Source: Gliomastix tumulicola (taxonomy: Eukaryota; Ascomycota; Sordariomycetes; Hypocreales; Bionectriaceae). From it: a stretch of 64,000 bases of DNA. The position numbers and the translations under genes were made by a program. The stretch spans positions 3,344,409-3,408,408 of the forward strand of contig BCHX01000005.1 of the NCBI GenBank assembly GCA_001599755.1. Reading direction: 5' to 3'. This document shows positions 53,892 to 64,000 of this stretch, in pieces (the stretch's first letter is position 1; each line of letters opens with the position of its first letter). Under the pieces are notes generated by a model. That model made no database searches and was not told the DNA's origin. It was given only the letters and a program-made list of their open reading frames with translations.

Positions 53892-54893
53892 CTAAGCTCT
53901 GTTCTCTGCTCGGCCCTCCCGCAGAGTCAAGATCCCGACGCATGTAGACATTCGAAAATCCGACCCGACAAGAGTCGTGTTAAGGAGCGTGTTGAATAGT
54001 CCCTCCGCCAAGTTGCGCAACTCCACGTAGACTCGCTCTGTCTCGGTCCTGCGCTCACCCGGGCCCTCCCTGACCTCCGTCTCCACCCACTCGAGTCCCC
54101 TCCCAGCCCGGAAGACAAGCGGAGAGTTCAGGCCGGTGACCCGCGACGGCTGCTCCCGCTTCTCGTGGTCGAGGAGCCAGATACGGCAGGGGAGTTTCCT
54201 GGTCTGGATGAGCCAGAGGGCGTGGGCGAGCGTGGCGCCGGGGAACTGGATGTCGAGGAAGTGTTCGCTCCGGTGCCAGTCCGGGCGGACCAGCCAGGAC
54301 TCTCTGACGTAGACGCCGACATTCTGGAGCGGCGGGGTCTGTTTTGTCGGCAGCTCTACCATGCGCGGGTCTCGGGGCCACTGGGTGATGCGGTGCCACC
54401 AGATCGATCTCGGCAAGTCGCCGAGTGCGATGATGAAGAGGTCGTTGCCGTGGTCGAGATTGAGGGCGATCTTCTCCTCGCCGCGGTTGATGGTGACGTT
54501 CTCGAGGCCCTGGTGAGTGTACGTTCGCCAAGGACGCTCCTGTGGCTGGATGTCCTGCGGGCTCTCGATGCGCAGACGCTTGCTGATGATCTCCCGCGAC
54601 TCAAAGCACACGGACCACATGCTGTTCCGGACGACACATGCCGAGGGGAAATGTCTCGCGGATAGGACGCTGTCGATGCCTATGATCGGGTAACTGTACC
54701 ACGGGGGCTGACTGGCGTATAGTGCCATGTCCTCGTCCTCAAGACACCACACCTGGTTGGGAATCCAGCCGTCGAGCTTGACGTAGTGCGCGCCGGGCTG
54801 CTCGCTCTGCGCGAGGATGAGCTCCCATATTGTGATACGGATCTCGGCGGGGAGTCGTTTGAAGAGATGAAACTCCTGCTGGATGGGTGGCAT
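53892..54893 (-). CDS. 2EXR-domain protein, copy 2
   Basis: A single exon of 333 aa, starting MPPIQQEFHLFKRLPAEIRITIWELIL, the 2EXR N-terminal motif. Further family-like runs: SREIISKRLRIES, IWWHRITQWP, PLQNVGVYVRESWL, and FRAGRGLEWVETEVREG. It is nearly the same length as copy 1 and shares these motifs in order, but the two differ at most other positions, so the duplication is not recent. A TATA box lies about 145 bp upstream. No localisation signal is visible. Function unknown. Confidence 0.87.
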   Translation of the reverse strand: MPPIQQEFHLFKRLPAEIRITIWELILAQSEQPGAHYVKLDGWIPNQVWCLEDEDMALYASQPPWYSYPIIGIDSVLSARHFPSACVVRNSMWSVCFESREIISKRLRIESPQDIQPQERPWRTYTHQGLENVTINRGEEKIALNLDHGNDLFIIALGDLPRSIWWHRITQWPRDPRMVELPTKQTPPLQNVGVYVRESWLVRPDWHRSEHFLDIQFPGATLAHALWLIQTRKLPCRIWLLDHEKREQPSRVTGLNSPLVFRAGRGLEWVETEVREGPGERRTETERVYVELRNLAEGLFNTLLNTTLVGSDFRMSTCVGILTLREGRAENRA

Positions 54894-55037
54894 CTTGGAG
54901 GGCTTGACCGTGCGGATGTATGCGTATTAGGGGAAATTGTGTGCGTATACTGGTTCTGGGGCTGCGAGGTGGGAGGAGAAATGTGAGTGAGGGTGATGAG
55001 GCAAGTAATGGAGCTCGAGTCGAAGGAAGGCGGCTGC

Positions 55038-55044
55038 TTTTATA
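55038..55044 (-). promoter_or_regulatory. TATA box of 2EXR copy 2
   Basis: TATAAAA on the - strand, about 145 bp before the ATG at 54893. Confidence 0.6.
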
Positions 55045-55474
55045 CCTTACATTACCTACTAGCAGGAAGGAGGCTGGGAAAGTAGAGTTTGCGGATAGAC
55101 AACTTTGAGGCTAGGCAGACCAAAAGCTAATAGATAGTAGGCAAGTCTGAGTTTGAAGTTCTTTCTACTTTCCGACGCCTCGAAAATTGACCCCGCCACC
55201 CTCGGCCAGGGGCTGGCGAATGCGTCGTAGGGAGGAGAGGCTCGGGTCGTTGCGACAGGGACTGAGAGCTGATCGAGCTGGTGTCGAGGGAAAGCATCTA
55301 CGATACTGCGTTTGAATTGAGCACCTGACTTATGGGAACTATAGGTATATTGAGCACCCACGTGTCTCGCAGTATGATAGCCCATTTTGAGATCACCATC
55401 TTTCCCTGTCGAAGCGGCGACAACTTTCACGACCCTTTAATATGATAATAGACATGCACGATAAGTGGCTGGTA

Positions 55475-55493
55475 CGAAAGAAAGAAAGAAAGA
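55475..55493. repeat. (GAAA)n tetranucleotide repeat
   Basis: Four to five units of GAAA. Confidence 0.85.
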
Positions 55494-55637
55494 CGAAGTA
55501 GTATTAATGCTCGCATGCTAGAATATAATCGCTAATTCAACAAGTTCATCAGGCATAAGGCAGAGACATGGGCTGCCAGAACTCCTCCCCCCCCCCGTCG
55601 CTCTCAGGGACCGCCGCTCGGGGCTCATGCACCGCCG

Positions 55638-56642
55638 TTACAGAAACGACGCCTCGAGCGAATACCGCCCGTCCTGGTGCTTGTGATACCAGCACCGTAG
55701 ATACCCGCTGTAGATCCAATACCCGTCCTTGGATCTGTCGCCATGCCGCGGCGCGTTGCGGTTCCTCCGCCCACCACCTCCGCCTCCAGCATCACCCGCC
55801 TCAGGCCTGTACGCGATCTGCAGCGGCTGTCTCTCCATGACCGCCTCGGCCGGCAGATCCAGCGCCCACCGGATGGGCAGCTCCTCGCTCGGATCGCGCT
55901 TAACGACCTTGCGCAGGAACGAATCCCGATAGGCCCGGTGCACGCTGGGCGCGACGCGACGCACATGCGCGGACCACGATGACCCCGAAGGCGACCACTG
56001 GCACAGTGTCATGAGCGCGTCGTACTCGGCGCCCCCGCGCTGCCCGCGGCTCCGGATGTGGTGGTCCTTGAATATGTGCACGATGAGCGGGTTGATGGCC
56101 AGTAGGCAGCAGACAAAGGTCACGGACGGCGTGGTGATGGTGAGCTTCTCGACCGAGAGGCCGGGGCTCGTGCGGAGGAGGTGCGCCGCGTCGCCGCGGG
56201 GCTTGAGGTCGATGCGCACGAGCTGGCCCTGGACGTCGACGTAGAGCTTCGAGGCGCCGTCGGCGGCGCGGAGGTTGCGCTGCTGGAGCTTGTCGGAGGG
56301 GCGGAAGATGCTGTGGGTGAATGGCGTCAGCGAGCGAGGTCGCGATTAACCGGGTGGGAGGGCGTATGGATTGACCCGGGCCTACCTCTTGTGCGTCGCA
56401 AAGATGTTCAGCACCTCGTGGACGTAGCTGTCCTCGGCCTGCAGCGCGATCTGGATAGGGCCCGATGGGCGCGCGATGCCGCCGCGCAGGTACAGGTTCA
56501 TCAGCCCCGTCACGGCATAGGCGACGCGGTGTCGCTCGAGGATGCCAGTCAGAATGGCCGTCGCCATGGACTGGTGGTCCGGGCTCGCGCGCTGGGCATC
56601 GTGGTCGAGGTCGCGATAGTCCTGGAGGGTGTACTTTGGCAT
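55638..56642 (-). CDS. Hypothetical protein, possible nucleotidyltransferase-like fold
   Basis: Two exons, complement(join(55638-56310, 56386-56642)), 309 aa; the 75-bp intron GTAGGC..CAG joins NIFATHKRS to IFRPSDKL. The N-terminal 85 residues contain AILTGILERHRVAYAVTGLMNLYLRGG, which looks like the start of minimal nucleotidyltransferase-type domains that carry a substrate-recognition protein (weak, by eye). The centre has DVQGQLVRIDL and a hydrophobic VTFVCCLLAINPLIVHIF stretch, and the C-terminus has a Gly/Arg-rich loop and WIYSGYLRCWYHKH. I cannot name a family. No membrane anchor or signal peptide is seen. Its neighbours are the 2EXR pair and the NACHT gene. Confidence 0.7.
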
Positions 56643-58040
56643 GCTCGGTCTCTGGGATGTGCAGGGACGTCTGGATGGCTGTGGCGATTAAATGGTCGAT
56701 ACTACGGTCGTGATGGGCATGCAGCTGGCGATGATGATGCAAGAGGGGAAGATCTCTGGGAGAAATGGGGGTGGGTGAATGGGATAGGTATTGGATATTT
56801 GCTCGATTTAATAGGACGAAAAGCGCCCGACGCAAGCGCACACTCTGCTCTGTGCGCTGATTCTTGTGGCGAAAGTGATCGTCTGACACTGGCTCGGCAG
56901 CACAGAGGCAGCAATGCTACCAACAGGCGAGCTCGCACGCCCAGACTGTCCAATCCCGGGCCGCTGCGACGATAAGCTGAGACAAGGCGGCCTGCGTGAC
57001 CAGCCAACACACTTGTGTTGCATCCAGATAGCAGATATCGAGCCATCCTTCTCCACTCCCAGGCCACCCTCCTGGAGGCCTGGTGTTGGCTCTAGCCGCT
57101 GTGGTGTGAGGGCTACGGGCAGACTATCTGGGCGGTTGGCTTATGGATAAGCCCGGCGCGTAAGCACATTCGTCGTGGAAAAGTTCAGAGACGGTGTTGT
57201 CTTTGAGACCAAGTATGCAGTCATCTAGGATAGCTTCCTTCACGAAGCACTTCTGAGGTTATAGGCAGCGACAGGACCATCCCAGCGCTCTGATCGCCGA
57301 TGCGGGGGCGATCAGAAGCACAGACACAGACACAGACACAGACACAGACACAGACACAGACACAGACACAGACACGTGGCTGGGGCTCACGACGTTCACG
57401 GGAATCAAGCAACAGCCCCCGTTCTGGTTATCTCGCCGTGCGGGGAAATGATCAGTTGGATGGTTGAAGCAACGCCCGGCGACTGCAGAGGTTCTGCGAG
57501 GAGGCGTCCTTCTGCCTGCTTACAGGTAGCCGCCGCTCAAGCCAGTGATCTTTCTAAGCCCCGGGGTCTGCCACTGACTGTAGTTAGGCGTATGCGGGGA
57601 CAGGACAGGCGGGAGCAGCCGCAGACGGTGGCTTCGCTGATGCTCCGTATTCCGTACGAGTGCGCGGCGTAGTCATCTCAAGCCTTCGCTCAGCAGGGAG
57701 TCTGCACACTGGCCCGTAGGCTTCCTCACTCTTGTTCTGCTCAGCCGCACTGGTGTCGGTGTCAGCCTCAGCGACCCAGTCTGGCTGCCTTTTTCAAGAA
57801 TGACATGGATGTGAGAGGTGCCAAATTTGCCCCGCATTAGCTGAGCGCACAGCCGCCATCGGATGGCCTCTGCAGAAAAGGCCATCGTGAACTTGTCTTC
57901 TTGCTTGCCTTTTCTCGCATCAAGTCTCTAGTCACACCCTTCTCACTGTGCAGCAAGAGAGGGGGAATCATCGGCCGGTGCTATGTGTGTCACCTCTCTC
58001 TGACCCGGGACGGTGATCATCAATCTGCGCATCCTCCAGC
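56643..58040. other. 1.4 kb intergenic region
   Basis: Divergent promoter region between the hypothetical gene (-) and the NACHT gene (+). No supported gene; a (CACAGA)n minisatellite lies at 57319-57375. Confidence 0.6.
57319..57375. repeat. (CACAGA)n tandem repeat
   Basis: About nine and a half perfect copies of a 6-bp unit, about 670 bp upstream of the NACHT gene start. Confidence 0.95.
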
Positions 58041-61000
58041 ATGGCCGAAGCTCTGGGACTGGCCGTCAATTGCCTGACGGTCGTCGACCTCGCAGCCAAG
58101 GTCGCCGCCACCCTCTACACGTACGCGAAGGAGGTTTCCGGCGCCAGGAACGAAATCGGCCGCATGCGCGACCAGGTCGTGAGGCTCGCCGAGGTCGTAC
58201 AGTCAGTGCACGATCTGCTCAAGCGCCACGGCAGCGGCGGCGGCAGCGGCGCACGGGAGCTGCGCACGCTCCAGCTCATCAGGGATGGCGTCTTCAGCAC
58301 GGAACACGCGCTGAAGCGGTTGAACCGGGATCTGGAAGTCGGGAGGATGAGGCGGTTTGGGCTGCGTGCTTGGAAGTGGCCGTTCAATCGGCAGGAGGTG
58401 GAGGGCATCGCGAAGAGCCTTGAGGACTGCATTCGTGCGCTGTCTCAGTCGCTGCAGATTGACCAGACGTCGGTTCTGCTGGACATTGACAAGCGTCTTT
58501 TGCTCGAGAGTCTCCCTCGTGCCGAGGATGCAGGATTTGATTCCCGAGTCGAGGACGGCAATCCGACATGCCACCCCCAGACGCGAGGGACGATCCTCGC
58601 CGATATTCGCCAGTGGGCAGACGATCCGGGGAGCAAGAACATCTTCTGGTTGAATGGAATGGCTGGGACAGGCAAGTCGACCATCTCGAGAACTCTCTGC
58701 AGCAATTTTTCGCAGAAGGGGTGCCTCGCAGCGAGCTTCTTCTTCAAGAAGGGCGAAAGCAACCGAGGCAACTGCAACCGCTTCTTCACTACCGTGGCTT
58801 ATCAACTAGCTCTCAAGGAGTCCACCTTTGCAGCTGTGCTAAGAGGGAGCTTGGACAGAGAGCCTGATCTCATGCACAAGTCACTGAGAGAGCAGTGGGA
58901 GAAGCTTATTATCGAACCACTATCGCTGATCCCACCGTCTCAGAGAAAGTCTCAGACACTTGTCTTGGTGGTGGATGCGTTGGACGAGTGCGACGAGGAC
59001 AAAGATATCCGACTGCTCATACATCTCTTCTCCGGAGCGTCGTGGCTACCGGTACCGTGGAGGCTGAAAGCATTCATTACCAGTCGTCCCGAACTCCCGA
59101 TTAGACTCGGCTTCGGCGCTGTTCAGGGAACCTTCCAAGATCTGGTTCTTCACGAAGTGTCAACTGAGGTTGTGGCCAGCGACCTGTACATCTTCCTGAA
59201 AGACGAGTTTGATCAGATCAGGAGTGACTACAATGCTTCTGTTCCGACTCACCGTCACCTGCCCGACTCTTGGCCAGGCTCTGATAGCGTCAGACGGATC
59301 GCAGATATGGCCACGCCACTATTCATCTTCGCTGCCACTGTGTGCCGTTTCGTTTCTGACCGCAAGGGCGGGAGTCCGATGGTACAATTGCAAAAGTTTC
59401 TCAGTTTCCAGACTCGGAATCAGACGTCGAAGCTCGAAGCAATCTACATACCTGTCCTCAACGAGATGATCTCGGATATGCCCGAAAAGGCCCGCGACGA
59501 GATGCTGGCTGACTTCCATCTCATCGTGGGGACCATCATCCTATTATCGAACCCCCTCTCTACAGGAGCCCTGGCAAGTCTTCTCGGTCTGCAGTACGGG
59601 ATGGTCGAGGACCGGCTTGATCATTTGCACTCAGTGCTCAGCGTGCCCTCGGGGCCGGAGCAACCTGTTCGCCTCCTTCATCTCTCCTTTCGAGACTTCC
59701 TCACAGACCCGAAACAGGAGGCTAGTAATCCTTTCTGGGTCGACGGACGGCGAGGACATCGACATATTGCCTTCAGATGCATCAGCATTATGGGTCGACA
59801 CCTATGTAAGGATGTCAGAAAAGTGTACAAGATCGAGAAGTACTACCGCGACAACGTGCGCCTGCCCTCCGAGTTCCGCTACGCCTGCGTGTCGTGGATT
59901 GATCACCTTGCCGAAGCAAAGGCTTCAGTTAGGGATGGAGATGAGGTGCACAAGTTCCTGGATCAGCACTTTCTCCATTGGGTTGAGGCTGTGTGCGTAT
60001 TGGGTCCTCCATTTGATATTCTGGCAGCATGGCGTACACTTGGCCTTCTTCTGGATGTGAGTACGCCAACTTTGACATCTTGATTGCAGCAAAGCGACAT
60101 CAACTAACAACCCACTTTCAGTCCAAGGCTGCGCAGAAGCTCTCTGCATTCCACTCGGATGCCTACCGAATTCTGAGCTCCAACATTCACCTCATCACCT
60201 CGTTCCCCATGGCAGTCTACAGCTCTATGTTGATGTTCGCGCCTATAAATAGCATCATCAGAAAGCGATATGGCCACGAAATGCCCAGCTGGGTCTCCGT
60301 TGGCTACGAACTCCCCTCGGACTGGGGCGCGCTCCGCATGAGATTCAGCTGGCCCGGCAGGGACGGTCTTGCGCTATCCATGTGTGTTTCGCCGGGAAAC
60401 CGCTACTTGGCCTTCGTCCTCATCGGTGGAAATGCGAGGGTGAAGGACATAGTCACTGGGGAAACTACAGTTGACTCGCCTGTCGATCCCGGAAGCTCCA
60501 TCAGCTTTTCCCACGATGCCGAGTACGTTGCGTTCAGCAAGGATGGACAGCTTGTCCTGTTCAACCCGGGTACGGGTCAGATCATACAGAGAATCCAGCT
60601 GTCTGGTCTGTGGTGCTTCTCTTCGGATTCGTCACATCTGGCCGTGGAGATGGAGCCAGGTGACATCCAGATCAGGGAGATTGGCGCCAGCGATAAGGGC
60701 TTCCAGTTCCATGCTGTGCAGACTATCCTGACAGAGGGTCTTTCAAAGTCGTGCATGAAGATGACTAGAAATCGTCTGACCATTGCTACGACGTATCGAA
60801 ACCATAGCGTGGACATATTGAGAGCTGATCTATCGACTCTTCGACAGCACTCCCGTCGACCCACCGGCGATGCTGCTCTGGCCTACGTAGCCAGAATAAC
60901 CAGCCCAGAGACCGTTTACAGGAGCAAGTATGCAGATGCTATCCTGTCGCCAGACTCTCTCTATCTCGCAATCGTGTTGCCGGGGTCAACCCTCGCCTAT

Positions 61001-62389
61001 CGGGTTGAAATGTACCGCACAGACACCGGCAAGCAGACGCAGGTCTTTGAGAGCGACAATCACCTCGGCGAAGCAGTCGTCTTCTCAGCCGACTCACGAC
61101 TCGTCATCCGCGACTCTGGCCTGGGAACGATTAACATCCGAAGACTCGACGAGAGCGCGACTACAGTCGGACAGCTCAGCCGGCGGTGGAACACAGCCAT
61201 TGCCTTCTCCCATGATATGGGACTTTTAGCCCTCAGCTCGGACGACTCTATGCAAGTCTGGGATCTCTGGGACTTCAGCCTCGGGTCTTCCGTGACGGAC
61301 CTGACGAAACTGCAGCTCCCAGCGTCTCAGAAGCTACCGAGCTGGATCAGAATATCCCCAGACAGATCTCTCGTAGCCGTCGGCATGGCACATTGCCCTA
61401 TCAAGATATGGGATGCGGTAACGGGGACTTGTCGTTTTGAGCTCGGTCACACCTGGTCCGGACTCTTCGGCTTCTTCTCCGATGACATGAAGGTTATGGC
61501 TATCGTTTACTCGGAATCTGTCCGGCTCTGGAGTATACCCGACGGACAGCAGCTGGGACACTTCATGACAGAGGATTTTGCAAGTCTCTCAAAACCCAGC
61601 GAGAGACGACGCACTGCTGCCTCGTTGAATCTGGTTAGGGATACGCTGGCAATTTCGACCGCTGTCGTAAGCCGCAATGAGGACTTTCGGGACATTGGCC
61701 TCAGCGACCTTGGCTCCTTTTCCGGGTACCGCTTTGTTCGGGGACTGGTCGACTATCATCTAGAGTCGGGATACATCATCACGGTAGCGGATAAGGTAGA
61801 ACACCTGTTCACCATCTGGCGATGGGTTCAGAAGAAAGATGGAAGGGGATACTGGGACTCGGTAGCGGTGTGTTTCAAACCACCTGGCTTCGACTGGGGC
61901 CCTTTCGGAAAGATCTCCCGCCACGCGGAATATGCCGTCGTGGCCCATACCGCCAGAAGGCGGCTTGTGGTGGACGTCTGGTCACTGGCCTCACGTCGAA
62001 GCATCAGCTCGTTCAGCTGCCCCGCACAGGAATCGCACGTATGCTTCTTCGAAGTCCGCGAGGGTGCGGACATGGCCTTCCGCTGTCGCTGCCCGGCCTT
62101 CACCGTCGTCTACCATTCCTTGCTCGGCGATCCGCGCATGAGGGTTGTGGCACACGTGTGTCGATGCGGCGGCGGTGCCGAAGAGGTGTCGTTTTACGCG
62201 GGGTTTGCGGCGAGAGGCATCGACACGAGTCAGAATCCGTCGGTCAAGGAGTATGCCGACGAGAATGTTTTGGTGCTGTCGCAGGCTCACCAGCCGGTCG
62301 AATATGACGAGTTGAACACCATGCTCGCGATAGCGACCAGGACGAACGAAGTGCTTACTCTCACACTGAAAGAGGAATTTATAGCATGA
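58041..62389 (+). CDS. NACHT/beta-propeller STAND (NLR-like) protein with PigL_N-type N-terminus
   Basis: Two exons, 58041-60056 and 60122-62389 (1427 aa); the 65-bp intron GTGAGT..CAG, with a CTAAC branch point, joins TLGLLLD to SKAAQKLSAF. Residues about 1-150 match the fungal N-terminal domain of STAND proteins (PigL_N type, MAEALGLAVNCLTVVDLAAKVA). The NACHT domain follows, with Walker A GMAGTGKST (about 206) and Walker B LVLVVDALDEC (about 310), then the helical winged region (about 400-690) and a C-terminal degenerate beta-propeller (about 745-1427) with runs such as ISFSHDAEYVAFSKDGQL and IAFSHDMGLLALSSDDSMQVWDL. STAND proteins are ligand-triggered signalling ATPases; in fungi they mediate allorecognition and defence-like cell death (known family). 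The propeller could sense a ligand; its repeats are not high-identity WD40s, so it looks fixed rather than hypervariable. Confidence 0.92.
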
Positions 62390-62881
62390 GGAATATGGGA
62401 CTTGGGAAATAGAGAGGCTTAGGGATGGATGATGTATTCTTGAGGGTCAAGTGTTGAGCCTGTGTTCAATTGTTTCAGCATGGTGGACGTTATTGAGATT
62501 TGGACCACTGAAGGAGAGATGGGAAAGTCTTGCTAAATAAATAATACCATCACTACTAAGCCAATCAAATTATCTGCATCGACTAAACCTACTATGACTC
62601 CTATGCATTCGAGGCAAGTTATTCAACATCATATAACTCAACATGACAGCATAATGTGTATCGGGTAAGTAGTACGTACTACTTAGACATACTCAGCAAT
62701 CTGGGGGCATTGCACCTTTTTGGTTTAGCGCCCCTAAGACCCATAATTCGAGTGGAAAAAGCTACTTCCGAGCCGACCTACTTGCCAATTCCTCACCACC
62801 TTGGACCTCTCGTGGATAGCTCCATTGATTCTGGTTCCTACTTCTCCCATCAGACGCGCTTTGCGTTTTGTTGCGCGCGGC
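62390..62881. other. Intergenic region
   Basis: AT-richer spacer between the NACHT gene and the next gene on the same strand. No gene seen. Confidence 0.6.
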
Positions 62882-64000
62882 ATGGCGGAAGGGGTTACCA
62901 CACAGGCCTACCTCGAGGAGTCTCTCCAAGACTGGTCTGACGCCACCCCCGACATCGATTCTCCTCGCCCTGCAGCTCGAGCTCTGTCCCCGGATCACCT
63001 CCCCCTCGACTGCTGCCTGTCGCCTTCGTCATCAACGTCTCGCCCTTCCCGGTCCAAACACTTCCTAGCGCCCCGTCGTGCACCATTCCAGCGTCCCGAA
63101 CCTCGCTCAATCAACGACCTGCTGCGACAGCACTCTCGAGAACGTCTTTACGTCCATCCACTGCGCTGGACATCGCGGCAGGTCCTTCTCTTGGACTGCC
63201 ACTTCGCCGCCGATCAAGACGCCAGGCATGCCATCGACAAACAAATACAGAAGAGCAAGGACAACGCTGCTCAGGCGAAGCAAGCCGTGGACGGCCCGAC
63301 CGCCTCCCAGAATGATGGCGTTCCTTTGGCTGATGTGGAGGCAATGAAACAAAGACGGGCGACGGGAGACAAAATCCGAGAAACCCTTCGATCACTGTGG
63401 ACATCCGACGACGCCGCAACTTTGGTGGACGTGCAGGATCTACTTGAGCACGAAGGCTTCTCTAGACTCGGGTAAGCAGCGCCGCTTTTATATCTGTCGC
63501 CTGGCGCTAACACGATCGCGAACCGAAGCTCGCCACTCCATCTCTCGTTTGCGGGTCGCAGTGCCGAACAGCTTCAACCTGGAGCCATCTTCATTGCACC
63601 GGGCTGTACAAACCCATCCGTGGCCTTTATCGATATGGACTCCATCCAAAATTCCCGCTTTGACTACATCGCAAAGCCAGGATATCGCGCCAGGAGGATC
63701 ACCAAGCTGAGATATAGAGACTGGTATAGCCTCAAACCACAGAATCCAATAGAGGATCCCTACATTGTCGCCGTCCTGATCGCATTGGCTCAGTCGCAGC
63801 GCTGCCAGGTCTACGCCAGGGATGCCACAACGTCGTTACAGACTTCATCGCCTGGAGGAAAGACAGGTCTTGCTTCGCAGGACTCACATGAGTTCACCGT
63901 TCTGGAAGCCACATCACCGGAAGCCAGACGGAACTCGTCCAAGGTAATTGAATTGCAACCCTGATAATTTTGATAACTGGTACTGAATCCCCGTCATTTC
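62882..64000 (+). CDS. Uncharacterised fungal protein, 3'-truncated by the window
   Basis: Exons 62882-63471 and 63529-63943 are visible. The 57-bp intron GTAAGC..AAG, with a CTAAC branch point, joins EHEGFSRLG to SPLHLSFAGRSAEQLQPGAIF. A further donor (GTAATT) at 63944 shows that the gene goes on past the window. I chose ATG 62882 (MAEGVTTQ). The first 100 residues are Ser/Pro-rich and disordered-looking. The second exon carries DYIAKPGYRARRI, a KLRYRDWYSLKPQ run and PYIVAVLIALAQSQR, which resemble uncharacterised fungal proteins I have seen only as hypothetical entries. It starts 0.5 kb after the NACHT gene on the same strand, but co-function is not shown. No transmembrane segment is visible. 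Confidence 0.75.

Larger units (their letters stand above)
54894..55637. other. Intergenic region
   Basis: Promoter of 2EXR copy 2 and 3' flank of the next - strand gene, with a (GAAA)n repeat near 55475-55493. No gene seen. Confidence 0.6.

Noticed and set aside
57221..57412. Cys/Val-repeat ORF on the - strand
   Set aside because: It is just the translation of the CACAGA tandem repeat.

Overview
This is a 64 kb stretch of nuclear DNA from a filamentous ascomycete (Pezizomycotina). Coding sequence is GC-rich and introns are short (about 53-90 bp) with GTRNGT donors, CTRAY-type branch points and YAG acceptors. The gene families are fungal: multimodular NRPS, Zn2Cys6 regulators, M43 metalloprotease, Arb1, ENA-type P-ATPase, HET, 2EXR and NACHT/propeller STAND proteins. 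A Sordariomycete is likely, but the sequence alone does not fix the genus. No rRNA, tRNA, CRISPR or transposase was recognised.

Left edge (1-10.4 kb): the 3' part of an NRPS gene (C-A-T-C-A-T-C, cut by the window edge) is followed by a Zn2Cys6 regulator, so this is probably one border of a secondary-metabolite cluster. Middle left (10.4-22.2 kb): a YwbE-like/zinc-finger protein, a secreted M43 metalloprotease, the spliceosomal helicase Prp22, a Pmp3/Sna-like membrane protein with a PPxY motif, and Arb1 (Argonaute siRNA chaperone), whose model contains an 18-bp exon.

Centre (22.7-35.1 kb): a candidate alpha-glucoside utilisation module made of a Zn2Cys6 regulator, an MFS sugar permease and a GH13 alpha-glucosidase. 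The last two face away from each other across an unusually long 5.2 kb gap. After it comes a HET-domain pseudogene with one nonsense codon and three inferred frameshifts.

Right centre (38-49.6 kb): inositol polyphosphate kinase (Arg82/IPK2), the mRNA 3'-end factor Clp1, and an ENA-type cation-pumping P-type ATPase behind a 4.5 kb gene-free upstream region.

Right arm (50-64 kb) looks accessory: a decayed multi-TM protein gene, two tandem divergent 2EXR paralogues, an orphan two-exon gene, a large NACHT/beta-propeller (NLR-like) gene with a PigL_N-type N-terminus, and the start of another lineage-restricted gene that runs off the window. HET, NACHT and 2EXR genes are typical of rapidly evolving fungal accessory repertoires. 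No single new system is proven here. The best leads are the broken HET and membrane-protein genes, the 2EXR pair, and the NLR with its neighbour.
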